Shown piece after piece: positions 29,157-37,911 of a stretch of DNA of 64,000 nt. The translations under genes and the position numbers were made by a program. The notes below the pieces were generated by a model. That model did not search any database, was not told the origin of the DNA, and saw nothing but the letters and a program-made list of their open reading frames with translations. The DNA comes from JAXMAF01 sp046350555 (lineage in GTDB: Bacteria > Planctomycetota > Phycisphaerae > Phycisphaerales > SM1A02): assembly GCA_046350555.1 (NCBI GenBank), contig JAXMAF010000010.1, positions 1 through 64,000 on the forward strand. The letters are read 5' to 3'. Position 1 is the stretch's first letter, and the number at the start of each line of letters is the position of its first letter.

Positions 29157-30001
29157 AGCATCGCATGGGCCGATGTGCAGGGATCGCCCCGTTGGCCGCC
29201 GTGCTGGCGGCGTTGTCGATGCGCGCCGAGGCGTCGCCTCCGCCGTCCAAGGCCCCGCCCCCAGAAAGTCCTCCGGCTCAGGCTCCTCCGGCTCAGGTTC
29301 CTCAGGGTCACGCGCCTCCGGCCAAGCCCGGCGACGGCCCGACGAAGCCAGCCGATCGACCGAAGTCGCTCGATGAACTGCTGGGAACGGGTGGCGCTCG
29401 GACCGCGGACGCCACCAGGCCACCGACGACCACGCCGCCAGAAGGCGACGGCGCGACGACCGATCCGGTGGAACAGAAGCGACAGGAACAGCTCAAGCGG
29501 GCACTCACCGAGAAGGAGGCCGCCGACGCCTTCGTCGCCGCGGTGGCCCAGATGGCGCGCAGCGCGAGGTCGCTCCAGGACGACCGCGATCCAGGGCTCG
29601 CCACGCAGCGCATCCAGGAGGACGTGCTGGCGAAGCTCGACCTCCTGCTCAAGCAGCCGCCGAAGAAGGGCAAGAGTGGCTCCAGCAGCAGTTCGCAGCA
29701 GCAACAGCAGGCCCAGGCGCAGCCGAAGAACGCTCCACCGAAGCAATCGGCGAGCGGTTCGAAGTCGCGGAAGGATCGCGCCAACCAGCCCGCATCCGAC
29801 AGCTCGCCCGACGCGCCGGCTCCGCCGAGCGAGCAGACGGCGCTCGAACAGGCGCTCGAGAGCGCCGGCGCCGAGTGGGGCAACCTGCCGCCGCGCCTTC
29901 GCGAGATGATCCGCCAAGGGCTGCGCGAGCAACCGTCGGGTCTCTATCAACGGCTGACGGAGGAGTACTACAAGCGGCTCGCCGAGGAGGCGTCGAAGTG
30001 A
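29153..30001 (+). CDS. Secreted Pro/Gln-rich hypothetical protein
   Basis: 282 residues. A short signal-like segment (IAPLAAVLAALSMRAEA) leads into a Pro/Ala-rich region containing short repeats of the PPAQxP type, a helical core (EQKRQEQLKRALTEKEAADAF), a Ser/Gln run and a conserved-looking tail (GNLPPRLREMIRQGLREQPSGLYQRLTEEYYKRLAE). That tail is typical of small proteins following the giant coiled-coil gene in planctomycete MoxR clusters. Function unknown. Overlaps of 4 nt join it to both neighbours. Confidence 0.8.
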   Translation: MKHRMGRCAGIAPLAAVLAALSMRAEASPPPSKAPPPESPPAQAPPAQVPQGHAPPAKPGDGPTKPADRPKSLDELLGTGGARTADATRPPTTTPPEGDGATTDPVEQKRQEQLKRALTEKEAADAFVAAVAQMARSARSLQDDRDPGLATQRIQEDVLAKLDLLLKQPPKKGKSGSSSSSQQQQQAQAQPKNAPPKQSASGSKSRKDRANQPASDSSPDAPAPPSEQTALEQALESAGAEWGNLPPRLREMIRQGLREQPSGLYQRLTEEYYKRLAEEASK

Positions 30002-31164
30002 GGAGCCGCTCGTTCATCCCCGCCCACTCGCCGTCGGGTGCCGCCGTGGCGCTCGCGTTGTTGCTTGTCGGGCCGACGTTTGCGCAAGGCGCCGCGACGA
30101 CGGCGGCTCCGCCCGCCGCTCCCGCGGCGCCGCCCGCGGCGCCCACAGCCACTCCGCCGGCACCCGCCGCGCCGCCACCGGTCGCCGAGCCAGCGTCGCG
30201 TCCCACCGCGGAGAACAACCCGACGCAGGATGAGATGTCGCCCGAGCTGGCCGCGGCGATCACGCGCGGGCTTGCGGCCCTTCGCGCGCTCCAGAATGCC
30301 GATGGCTCGTTCGGCCGCGGCCGCTACGCGCGGCACGTCGCGGTGACGTCGCTGGCCGCGATCGCGTTCATGGCGGACGGCAACCTTCCCGGGCGCGGCG
30401 AGCACGGCGACGTCGTCGCGCGGGCCCTCGAGTTCGTCCTTCAGAACGCGACGGAGACCGGCCTCATCGCGACCGAGGGTTCCGATCAGGTCATGTACGG
30501 CCACGGCTTCGCCACGCTCTTCCTCGGCGAGATCTACGGCATGAACCAGCAGGACACGCGGGTTCGCGACGCCCTGGTCCGCGCGGTCGACCTGATCGTC
30601 AAGACGCAGAACGACGAGGGCGGCTGGCGCTACAACCCCGTTCCCAACGACGCCGACATCTCCGTCACGATCTGCGAGGTGATGGCCCTTCGCTCGGCCC
30701 GCAACGCGGGCATCAAGGTGCCGAAGGAGACGATCGACCGCGCGGTCGAATACGTGCGCGACTGCCAGGCGCCCGACGGCGGCTTCAAGTACATGCGCCG
30801 AACGGGCACGAGCGACTGGCCGCGCACCGCCGCAGGCATCGCGGCGCTCTTCTACGCGGGCATCTACGAGGACGAGGCGATCAACCGCGGCCTCGAGTAC
30901 CTGACCAGCACCGCGCTTCCCGGTACGCCCAACGTGCGCACCAACCACTACTTCTACGGTCAGTACTACTCCGTGCAGGCGATGTACCTTGCCGGTGGAA
31001 AGCACTGGGCGCTCTGGTGGCCGGCGATCCGCGGGCAGTTGCTCGGATCGCAGGCGGCGGACGGCGCGTGGGTGGATCAGCACCATGGCTCCGCATACGG
31101 CACCGCGATGGCGCTCATCGTGTTGCAGATGCCGAAGCGATACCTGCCGATCTTCCAGAAGTGA
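29998..31164 (+). CDS. Terpene-cyclase/prenyltransferase-like alpha/alpha-barrel protein, secreted
   Basis: 388 residues from a GTG at 29998 that overlaps the previous stop. The signal peptide (AAVALALLLVGPTFAQG) and an Ala/Pro linker precede repeats of the QW type used in squalene-hopene cyclases and prenyltransferase beta subunits: LRALQNADGSFGRG, TQNDEGGWRYNP, CQAPDGGFKYM, SQAADGAWVDQ. No DxDD cyclase motif is visible, so it probably binds rather than cyclises. Such barrels recur in planctomycete MoxR clusters. It likely acts in the periplasm with the preceding proteins. Confidence 0.87.
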   Translation: MRSRSFIPAHSPSGAAVALALLLVGPTFAQGAATTAAPPAAPAAPPAAPTATPPAPAAPPPVAEPASRPTAENNPTQDEMSPELAAAITRGLAALRALQNADGSFGRGRYARHVAVTSLAAIAFMADGNLPGRGEHGDVVARALEFVLQNATETGLIATEGSDQVMYGHGFATLFLGEIYGMNQQDTRVRDALVRAVDLIVKTQNDEGGWRYNPVPNDADISVTICEVMALRSARNAGIKVPKETIDRAVEYVRDCQAPDGGFKYMRRTGTSDWPRTAAGIAALFYAGIYEDEAINRGLEYLTSTALPGTPNVRTNHYFYGQYYSVQAMYLAGGKHWALWWPAIRGQLLGSQAADGAWVDQHHGSAYGTAMALIVLQMPKRYLPIFQK

Positions 31165-31361
31165 CGATCGGATCGAACGGCGGCGACGAATGCGACCAAC
31201 GACGGGCGTCGGCGCGCGCATGGCCGCAAGCGAGTGTCGGAAGTGAACCGCGGAGCCCTTCGGGCGAGAGGTGACCGTTGATCGTTGCGAGGATTCCTTC
31301 GACGCGTGGGCACGGAACATTCGTCGGCGCGCCGCTGGCCCGGCCCACCGCCGCGCCGCGC

Positions 31362-32543
31362 ATGGTGCCGGGAGGCGCGCGAACGGCGCTCATGGCGGCC
31401 GCGCTGGCCGCCGGCGCGCTCGGCGCCGTCGCGCCCGCGAGCGCCGATCACGTCCTGCTCACCGACGAGCTGCGCCTTGTCCGCGGCCGCCTGCTGGCGA
31501 TCGGCGGCGACTCCGTCGCGTACCGCGACATCGACGGCCAGACGCAGACGATCCCGGCCAAGAGGTGCCTCGGGCTCTTCGACCCCGATGTCTCGTTCAA
31601 GCCCGCGCCGGAGGACGGCGTCCTCATTCGCGCCGACGGCCAGCGGCTGCCGGGGCGGCCCGAGCTTCGGCAGGGGAAGCTCGTCTGGACGCATCAGCTC
31701 CTGGGCATGACGGCGATCGATCTCGAGGCGACGCGATCGATCGTCTTCGGCCCGGAGCGTGGCGCCCCGAGGGCCGATCGCACCGATGTGGTGCTCCTCG
31801 CCAACGGCGACATCCTCGAGGGAATCATCGATCGGCTCGGCGCGAACATCGACATCGTGCAGGGCGACGGCGCGGACGCGAGGAAGGTCGCCGTGCCGCT
31901 CGAGCGCGTCGCGGCGGTGGCGCTCGTGGCGCCCGCGAAGGCACCGGCGGGAGCGCGCACGTGGCTCGCCGACGGAACGATCCTCGATTCGGCGCGACCG
32001 CTGCTCGAGCGTGGCGATGTGCGCCTCCCGGAGCTGGCCATCACGGGCGAACAGAAGGACGTCGTCGTCCCGCTCGCCAACGTGCGCGGCATCGCGTTCG
32101 ATCCCGGGGCGTTCACGCCGCTGGCGGCGCTGCGCATCGTCTCCACCGAGGCGCCGCCCGAGCGCTACCAGGTGCCCGCGCCGGTTCGCGTCGATCCGCT
32201 GGCGCCGCTGGGCGTCTCGTCGTTGCGCCTCTCGGGACCCGCGTCGTTTCTCTTCGAGCCGCTCGCCGCGGACGGCCTGCGACTGGTCGCGACGATCCGG
32301 CTCGCGCCCGAGGGGCTCCCGTGGGGCGACCTGGAGATCGCCATCGTCGACTCGGAAGGAGAGTGCTGGCGCGGCCATCTTGGAAGCGAGCGCCGTTCCC
32401 TTCCGGTGGACGTGACGCTTCGCGGCCGGAAGCTGTCGATCGTGCTCGAAGAGGGCCGCAACGGCGCCATCGGGGACACGGTGCTGATCGAGTCGGCGAT
32501 CCTGGGTGCGCCACCGGCGGCGCCGTCCGCCACCGCGGGGTGA
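31362..32543 (+). CDS. Secreted hypothetical protein with repeated NGD-type strands
   Basis: 393 residues from an ATG that begins a clear signal peptide (ALMAAALAAGALGAVAPASA). A TTG at 31278 would add 28 residues before the signal. The mature part has repeated beta segments (DELRLVRGRLLAIGGDSV, VVLLANGDILEGIIDRLGANI), and its C-terminus resembles a carbohydrate-binding NPCBM-like jelly roll (LFEPLAADGLRLVATIRLAP ... GDTVLIESAILGAP). Function unknown. It lies 198 bp after the barrel gene on the same strand and may belong to the same cluster. Confidence 0.75.
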   Translation: MVPGGARTALMAAALAAGALGAVAPASADHVLLTDELRLVRGRLLAIGGDSVAYRDIDGQTQTIPAKRCLGLFDPDVSFKPAPEDGVLIRADGQRLPGRPELRQGKLVWTHQLLGMTAIDLEATRSIVFGPERGAPRADRTDVVLLANGDILEGIIDRLGANIDIVQGDGADARKVAVPLERVAAVALVAPAKAPAGARTWLADGTILDSARPLLERGDVRLPELAITGEQKDVVVPLANVRGIAFDPGAFTPLAALRIVSTEAPPERYQVPAPVRVDPLAPLGVSSLRLSGPASFLFEPLAADGLRLVATIRLAPEGLPWGDLEIAIVDSEGECWRGHLGSERRSLPVDVTLRGRKLSIVLEEGRNGAIGDTVLIESAILGAPPAAPSATAG

Positions 32544-32619
32544 CCATGAAGCTGGAAGGCGACGAGACCCATTCGGACTCCGCCTGCCCACCCCGGTCGC
32601 ACCCTACAGTTCGAACCGC

Positions 32620-34353
32620 ATGGCTGTTCCCACTCCGAAGCCCGTCGATCGTCGCCGCGCTGCCGCGCGTCCTCGCCTTCGCCGCGGGCGCGCGATGCTT
32701 CCGTTGATCGGCGCCGCGGTGCTGGCGGTCGCGGGTGGCGCGGGGTGGCTCGCGCTTCGCTCGGGAGATGGCGACGCCGCGATGTCCACGGCGCGCGACA
32801 TCCAGGTGGTCGGGCGCGGCCGGTTCCAGGTGGTGATTCCGGCCTCGGGCGAGCTCGAGGCGATGAAGCAGATCGAGGTGCTCAACCGCCTCGAGATGAA
32901 GGCGGTGGTCACGGAGCTGGTCGACGAAGGCAAGCAGGTGAAGCCGGGCGACGTCCTCTTCCGCCTCGCCGACGAGGAGATCAGCAACAAGATCAAGGAT
33001 GCCGAGGACGCGGTGAAGACGGCCGAGGCGGCGCTGGTCGAGAAGCAGGCGACGCAGCACGTCAAGGAGAGCGCCGCCGAGAGCGAGCAGGCCAAGGCCG
33101 CGCTCGCCGTGCGCCTCGCGGAACTCGCCCTGGAGGCGTGGGAGAAGGGCGAGCAGAAGGCGAAGCGCGAGATCCTCGACACCGAGAAGCGCACCGCGCA
33201 GATCAACTTCGATCGGCTCGTGAAGAAGTACGAGGATTCGCAGCGGCTCGTGAAGGACGGGCACATCTCGCAGGACGAGTGCGAACGCGACCGCATCGCG
33301 ATGATCGAGGCCGAGGCGAAGCTCTCGACCGCGACGCTCGACCTCGAGGTCTACATCAACTACACCTTCCACCAGGACGAGGCCAAGAAGAACTCCGATC
33401 TCGAGCAGGCGATCGCCGAGATGGGCCGCGTCAAGCAGCGCAACGACGCGGAGATCGGCAACGCCAAGGCCGCGGTGGCGAGCGCCGAGTACAAGCTCGC
33501 CAGCGCGCAGGACCGTCTGCGCGACTTCCGCGAACAGCTCACGTACTGCACGGTGGTCGCGCCGAGCGGCGGGCTCGTCGTCTATGCGTCGAGTCTCGAG
33601 AGCGGCCGTTGGGGCAACGGCGGCGAGCGCACCTTGCAGGTCGGTACCGAGCTCAAGCCCAACGAGAAGGTGATCATCCTTCCCGACACCTCGCAGATGG
33701 TCGCCGCGGTGAAGGTCAACGAGGCGCTGTCGGGCCGCATCCGTCCGGGGCAGTACGCGGTCGTGACCAGCGATGCGCTGCCCAACGTCCCGCTCCAGGG
33801 CGAGGTGCTCGGCATCGGCGTGCTCGCCGAGCAGGGTGGCTGGCGCGATCCGAACCGGCGCGACTACACGGTGCGCGTCCTGCTGACCGGCGCCGGCCCG
33901 GAGCTCGGCCTCAAGCCATCGATGCGCTGCAAGGCGGAGATCGTCGTCGACAGCGTCGAGGACGCCGTCTTCGTGCCGATCCAGGCCGTCTTCCGCCAGG
34001 GCGGCAGCGCGTATGTCTACGTGCTCGACGGCGAGTCCTTCGCGCAGCGCGAGGTCAAGACGGGCCGCGCGAGCGAGCTCGATGTCGAGATCGTCTCCGG
34101 ACTCGTCGAAGGCGACCGCGTGCTCCTGCGCACGCCCGAGCCCGACGAGGTCGGCCAGCGCGATGTGATCGCGAGCGGCCCGAAGGGCGCCGGGCGCGGT
34201 GCCGGCGGGGATTCCTCCGGCGGACCGCGCGGCGGACGCGCGGGCGGGCCCAGCGGAGCCGCGGGCACTGGCGGCGGCGCGGCGCAAGGGAGCGCCGCGC
34301 CCAAGCGCGAGATCGCCGACAAGCCAGCCGCGCCGGCGACGAAGCCGTCATAA
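32620..34353 (+). CDS. HlyD/MacA-type periplasmic efflux adaptor
   Basis: 577 residues. One N-terminal helix (AMLPLIGAAVLAVAGGAGWLAL), then the barrel-sandwich half-motif (EVLNRLEMKAVVTELVDEGKQVKPGDVLFRL), a long coiled-coil hairpin (about 115-300), the second half (TYCTVVAPSGGLVVYA), a beta-barrel domain and a Gly-rich tail. Such adaptors link an inner-membrane transporter to an outer-membrane channel. No ABC permease or RND pump follows, so its partner is encoded elsewhere or the protein acts in the envelope cluster upstream. Confidence 0.88.
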   Translation: MAVPTPKPVDRRRAAARPRLRRGRAMLPLIGAAVLAVAGGAGWLALRSGDGDAAMSTARDIQVVGRGRFQVVIPASGELEAMKQIEVLNRLEMKAVVTELVDEGKQVKPGDVLFRLADEEISNKIKDAEDAVKTAEAALVEKQATQHVKESAAESEQAKAALAVRLAELALEAWEKGEQKAKREILDTEKRTAQINFDRLVKKYEDSQRLVKDGHISQDECERDRIAMIEAEAKLSTATLDLEVYINYTFHQDEAKKNSDLEQAIAEMGRVKQRNDAEIGNAKAAVASAEYKLASAQDRLRDFREQLTYCTVVAPSGGLVVYASSLESGRWGNGGERTLQVGTELKPNEKVIILPDTSQMVAAVKVNEALSGRIRPGQYAVVTSDALPNVPLQGEVLGIGVLAEQGGWRDPNRRDYTVRVLLTGAGPELGLKPSMRCKAEIVVDSVEDAVFVPIQAVFRQGGSAYVYVLDGESFAQREVKTGRASELDVEIVSGLVEGDRVLLRTPEPDEVGQRDVIASGPKGAGRGAGGDSSGGPRGGRAGGPSGAAGTGGGAAQGSAAPKREIADKPAAPATKPS

Positions 34354-34365
34354 GGCACCGTATTT

Positions 34366-34449
34366 GTGGTGCAGGCGTCCCGCCCGCGTCGAGGTGCAGC
34401 ACCGACGCGGCCTGCGTTGGTGTTCACGCGGCCGGAACGTTGCACCTCG
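34366..34449. repeat. Intergenic palindromic element, type GTGGTGCAG, copy 1
   Basis: Begins GTGGTGCAGGCGTCCCGCCCGCGTCG and contains nested inverted repeats: GCAGGC (34371) with GCCTGC (ends 34415), CGCGTCG with CGACGCG, and CGAGGTGCA (34390-34398) with TGCACCTCG (34441-34449). The opening matches the element at 36412. It fills the gap between the HlyD and GDPD genes. Confidence 0.6.
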
Positions 34450-34514
34450 ATGAACAAGCGCGCCGCGTCGAGGATTGGTGCCACGAGGGGTAGAGTCGCG
34501 ATCGAGACCCCGGA

Positions 34515-36395
34515 ATGCGACCGCTCCCAAGCCTGCTCAACGACGCCAGCGCAATTCTCAAGGCCGCGACGGCGCGCCTGCGCCATGCGCCGTTGGCGGT
34601 GCTGGTCGCCTTGGCGCTCGCCCAGCTTGCGGCCGCGACCGTCCTTGCGCCGCTTGGCGCCGGGGCCCTGGATTGGCTGGTCAGCCACTCGGGTCGATAC
34701 GCCGTCGCGAACGAGGACCTCGTCGGCTTCGTGCTCTCGCCGATCGGCCTCGCGACGCTGCTGGTCGGCGCCGTCGTCTCGCTGACGGGCACCGGGCTCG
34801 GTCGCGCCGCGGCCCTCCTGGCGGCGCATCGCGCCGCGGTCGAAGGGCGTGCATCGGGCATCGTCGCGTTCGTCGGGGCCGTTCGGCGGCTGGGCGCGAT
34901 CGTCGAGCTCTCGCTGCGACAGGTCGTGATCCTCGGACTCCTGGCCGCGCCGTTCGTGGCGGTGATCGGCGGCATCGCCGTGCTCGTCCTGCGGGACGTC
35001 GACCTCTATTGGCTGGTGACGACGCGTCCGCTGCGATACTGGGTCGGCGTTGGATGCGTCGCACCGGTTGCGCTCGTCGGCGCGGTGGTCGTGCTCCGGC
35101 GGGTGCTGGCCTGGTCGATCGCCCTGCCGTACTGCGTGCTCGGGCGCCGTGCGCCGGGCGCCGCGATGCGCGAGAGCACCGATCTGCTTCGCGGGCGGAT
35201 CGGCACGGTCGCGGTGGCGCGAATCGGGTGGTTGGTCGTCTCCGCGGTGGCTGGCATGGTCATCCTCGCGGTCGTGTACATGGCCGCGAAGTTGGCCCTG
35301 CGCCATGAGCTGGGCGGACTCAAGCTCACCGCGATCGCGGCGGGGCTGGCGCTCCTCGTTCATGCCTCGATCGCGGCGCTCGCCGCGCTGGTCGCGACCG
35401 CCGGCGACGTCCTTGTGGTCTTCGCGGTCTGGCTGCGCGTCGCCAGCGGCGTCGAGACCGGCTCCGTGCGCGAACCCATCGATCGCGCCGACTCGTCGAC
35501 GCGACGGCTGCGCCTCGTCGTCGTGCTCGGCCTGGCCGGCGCGGCCGTCGCCGCCACGCTCGTCGCGAGGGGGCTTGTCGAATCGATCGACCGTCCGCTG
35601 CACGTCGAGCTGACGGCCCATCGCGGCGCCTCGACCGCTGCGCCGGAGAACACCATCGCCGCGATCCGCGCGGCGATCGAGCTGGGGGCGGATCGCGTCG
35701 AGGTCGACGTCATGCGAAGTGGCGACGGTGCAGTCGTGTTGATGCACGACACCGACCTGCGCCGTCTCGCCAACGATCCCCGGCGCATCGCCGACATGAC
35801 CCTGGCGCAACTGCGGACCGTCGACGTCGGCGCGTGGTTCGGCGAGGCGTTCGCGGGCGAGCGCATCCCGACGCTCGACGAGGCGCTCGACGCGTCGGCC
35901 GGCGAGGCGCCGCTGAACATCGAGCTCAAGGTGGCGGGCGACGAGGCCGCCCTGGCCGACGCGGTCGCGGCGATCGTGCGGGCGCACGGAGCGGACGGCG
36001 GGCGCGGCGATGGTCCGCCGGACGGCAGGCGGGCGATCGTGACGTCGCTTTCGATGCAGGCGCTCGAGGCGACGCGTCGCGCCGATCCATCGATTCCGAT
36101 CGGCCTCATCGTCACCGTCTCGATCGGCGACCTGCGGCGCCTCGACGTCGACCTCCTTTCGGTCGACGTGCGCCAGGCGACGCCCGACTTCCTGGCCCGC
36201 GCCGCGGCGGCCAACCTGCCGGTGCACGTCTGGTCGGTGAAGGACCCCGACCTCCTCACCCAGCTTGTCCTGCGCGGGGTCGATGGCGTGATCACGTCCG
36301 ACGTCGCTCCGATGCGCGCCCGGCTCGACGAGCTGGCCAAGCTGGACGACGCCGAGCGCCTGATGCTCGCGTTCAGGGCGAGGCTCCTGGAGTAG
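34515..36395 (+). CDS. Glycerophosphodiester phosphodiesterase with N-terminal membrane domain
   Basis: 626 residues. About 350 N-terminal residues form several membrane helices (ALAQLAAATVLAPLGAGAL; GLATLLVGAVVSLTGTGLG; GWLVVSAVAGMVILAVVYMAA and others), the GDPD membrane domain. The C-terminal catalytic domain starts AHRGASTAAPENTIAAI, continues with ADRVEVDVMRSGDGAVVLMHDTDL and has an INIELK-type NIELKV strand, so the metal and acid-base residues are present. It releases glycerol-3-phosphate from glycerophosphodiesters. It is flanked on both sides by related palindromic elements. Confidence 0.94.
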   Translation: MRPLPSLLNDASAILKAATARLRHAPLAVLVALALAQLAAATVLAPLGAGALDWLVSHSGRYAVANEDLVGFVLSPIGLATLLVGAVVSLTGTGLGRAAALLAAHRAAVEGRASGIVAFVGAVRRLGAIVELSLRQVVILGLLAAPFVAVIGGIAVLVLRDVDLYWLVTTRPLRYWVGVGCVAPVALVGAVVVLRRVLAWSIALPYCVLGRRAPGAAMRESTDLLRGRIGTVAVARIGWLVVSAVAGMVILAVVYMAAKLALRHELGGLKLTAIAAGLALLVHASIAALAALVATAGDVLVVFAVWLRVASGVETGSVREPIDRADSSTRRLRLVVVLGLAGAAVAATLVARGLVESIDRPLHVELTAHRGASTAAPENTIAAIRAAIELGADRVEVDVMRSGDGAVVLMHDTDLRRLANDPRRIADMTLAQLRTVDVGAWFGEAFAGERIPTLDEALDASAGEAPLNIELKVAGDEAALADAVAAIVRAHGADGGRGDGPPDGRRAIVTSLSMQALEATRRADPSIPIGLIVTVSIGDLRRLDVDLLSVDVRQATPDFLARAAAANLPVHVWSVKDPDLLTQLVLRGVDGVITSDVAPMRARLDELAKLDDAERLMLAFRARLLE

Positions 36396-36411
36396 ATCGG
36401 CGACGTCCGTC

Positions 36412-36484
36412 GTGGTGCAGCCGTCCGGCCCGCGTGTCGATGGTGAACCGTTCGACACGCCGGCAGCCAGGACGGCCGCACCAC
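36412..36484. repeat. Intergenic palindromic element, type GTGGTGCAG, copy 2
   Basis: An imperfect inverted repeat with ~30-bp arms: GTGGTGC, GCCGTCC and GCGTGTCGA on the left pair with TCGACACGC, GGACGGC and GCACCAC on the right around an 11-nt loop. The left arm shares its opening with the element at 34366. It lies downstream of GDPD, between convergent genes, so it may also terminate transcription. Confidence 0.65.
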
Positions 36485-36533
36485 AAAGGGAAGGACGTCG
36501 TGCGCAGCGCCGCGCGCGTCCAGCGTCCGGGGT

Positions 36534-37778
36534 TCACCCGGTCCAGTTCCCGAGCAGGATTCCGAGGTCGGCGCCGTCGACCTCGCCATCGTCGTTGAGG
36601 TCACCCGGGCAGAGGCCCTTGACGGGGCACGGTCCCCAGTCGCCGAGCAGGAGGCCGAGGTCGGCGCCGTCGACGATGCCGTCGCCGTTGAGATCGCCCA
36701 GCGGCAGCGGATCGATTCGTCCGTACAGGCCCTGCGTCTCGTCCGCCGGTCCGGCGGCGAAGAAGAGCGTGTTGAGCGGCTGCGAGAGGATGCCATTGCC
36801 GAACGCGATGCCCCAGAGCCCTTCGGAGACGATCGTGCGGCCGGTGTAGTCGCGCAGCGCACGGATGAAGTCGCCCGTGACCGGGTCGTACGCGTTGACG
36901 ACACCGTCGCCGAAGTTGCCGACGAGGATGGCGCCGCCGAGGATGCCGAAGTCGTCGGGCGCCTTCGCCAGTCCCCATGGCGCGTTGAGCGCGCCGCCGG
37001 TCGCGAAGCGCCGGAGGAGCTTGCCGTCGAAATCGAACTGGTCGACGAGGCCGAGCCCCGGTCCCGGGACTTCGTCCGAGCCGTCCGACTTGGCATACGC
37101 GACATAGACCGTGCCGTCGATCACGGCGGCGTTGAATGGCGCGTAGTCGGCGGGAAGGTCGGGATCCATGAACCCCGCATCGAGCTTCACGTCGGCCCAC
37201 GCGCCGTCGTACGCCTCGATGCGCTTGTTGTAGAAGTCGACCGTGAACAGCCGCGGGCCGACACCGGTCTGGCCGAGCGCGAGGCCGGTGTAGTTGGCGA
37301 GCTCGAGCGAGTCGTCGATGGTCACGAACGCTTGCGTGGACGGCGGCGGAGGCGGCACGCCCGGCGCCCATCCCGAGATCGTTCCATCCTGCGACGCGAA
37401 GATGAACCGCGCCGGAGCGGTGTTCGTGCCGTCGGTCACGGGGAAGTCGGTGGCCGAGCCGCTGAAGACGATGCCCGTCGGTGTTCCGTCGAACGGGCCC
37501 TGCGCGCTTGGCACCGACACGACCAGCGACTGGGGCACGCCGTCGCCGTTGTACAGCGTGGAGACCCACGTCGCGTTGTCGGAGACCCAGACGAAGCCCG
37601 CCGGGTTGAAGACGATTCCCCACGGGTTCACGAGGTTGGGATCGGTGTGGGCGGCGGGAATCTTGCCGTCGGAGACCAGGTTGGTGATGCGGTACTGCGC
37701 CGCGGCGCTCGCGCCGACCGATGCGGCGACGAGAACGGCGAGCTGTGGACGAGCGATGCGGAAGTGGCGGGAACTCAT
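36534..37778 (-). CDS. TIGR03118-family secreted protein with dockerin-like tail
   Basis: 414 residues. A signal peptide (QLAVLVAASVGASAAAQ) precedes a six-bladed-propeller-like domain with VNPWGIVFNPAGFVWVSDNAT, FNAAVIDGTVYVAYA and NAPWGLAKAPDDFG. At the C-terminus are two calcium-binding repeats (GDLNGDGIVDGADLGLLLGDW and GDLNDDGEVDGADLGILLGNW), the dockerin type I pattern common in Phycisphaerae extracellular proteins. Probably exported and anchored or assembled through the tail; the ligand is unknown. Confidence 0.92.
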   Translation of the reverse strand: MSSRHFRIARPQLAVLVAASVGASAAAQYRITNLVSDGKIPAAHTDPNLVNPWGIVFNPAGFVWVSDNATWVSTLYNGDGVPQSLVVSVPSAQGPFDGTPTGIVFSGSATDFPVTDGTNTAPARFIFASQDGTISGWAPGVPPPPPSTQAFVTIDDSLELANYTGLALGQTGVGPRLFTVDFYNKRIEAYDGAWADVKLDAGFMDPDLPADYAPFNAAVIDGTVYVAYAKSDGSDEVPGPGLGLVDQFDFDGKLLRRFATGGALNAPWGLAKAPDDFGILGGAILVGNFGDGVVNAYDPVTGDFIRALRDYTGRTIVSEGLWGIAFGNGILSQPLNTLFFAAGPADETQGLYGRIDPLPLGDLNGDGIVDGADLGLLLGDWGPCPVKGLCPGDLNDDGEVDGADLGILLGNWTG

Positions 37779-37848
37779 GGAGAGTCGCTCCTTGTGAAAG
37801 GGACTCCCTCCACAGGTCGTCGTGGACGAGGGCTCTTGCACAGTCGAG

Positions 37849-37873
37849 CGAATTGACGGAATCTTGCAATTCG
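37849..37873. promoter_or_regulatory. Inverted repeat in a divergent promoter region
   Basis: CGAATTG (37849-37855) and CAATTCG (37867-37873) are exact reverse complements, 11 nt apart. They lie in a locally AT-richer stretch between the divergent TIGR03118 and sigma genes. A regulator operator is possible; no -10/-35 pair could be fixed. Confidence 0.35.
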
Positions 37874-37911
37874 TGCACGAACGCACCGTTTGCGCGACCT
37901 TCAATGGGTGG

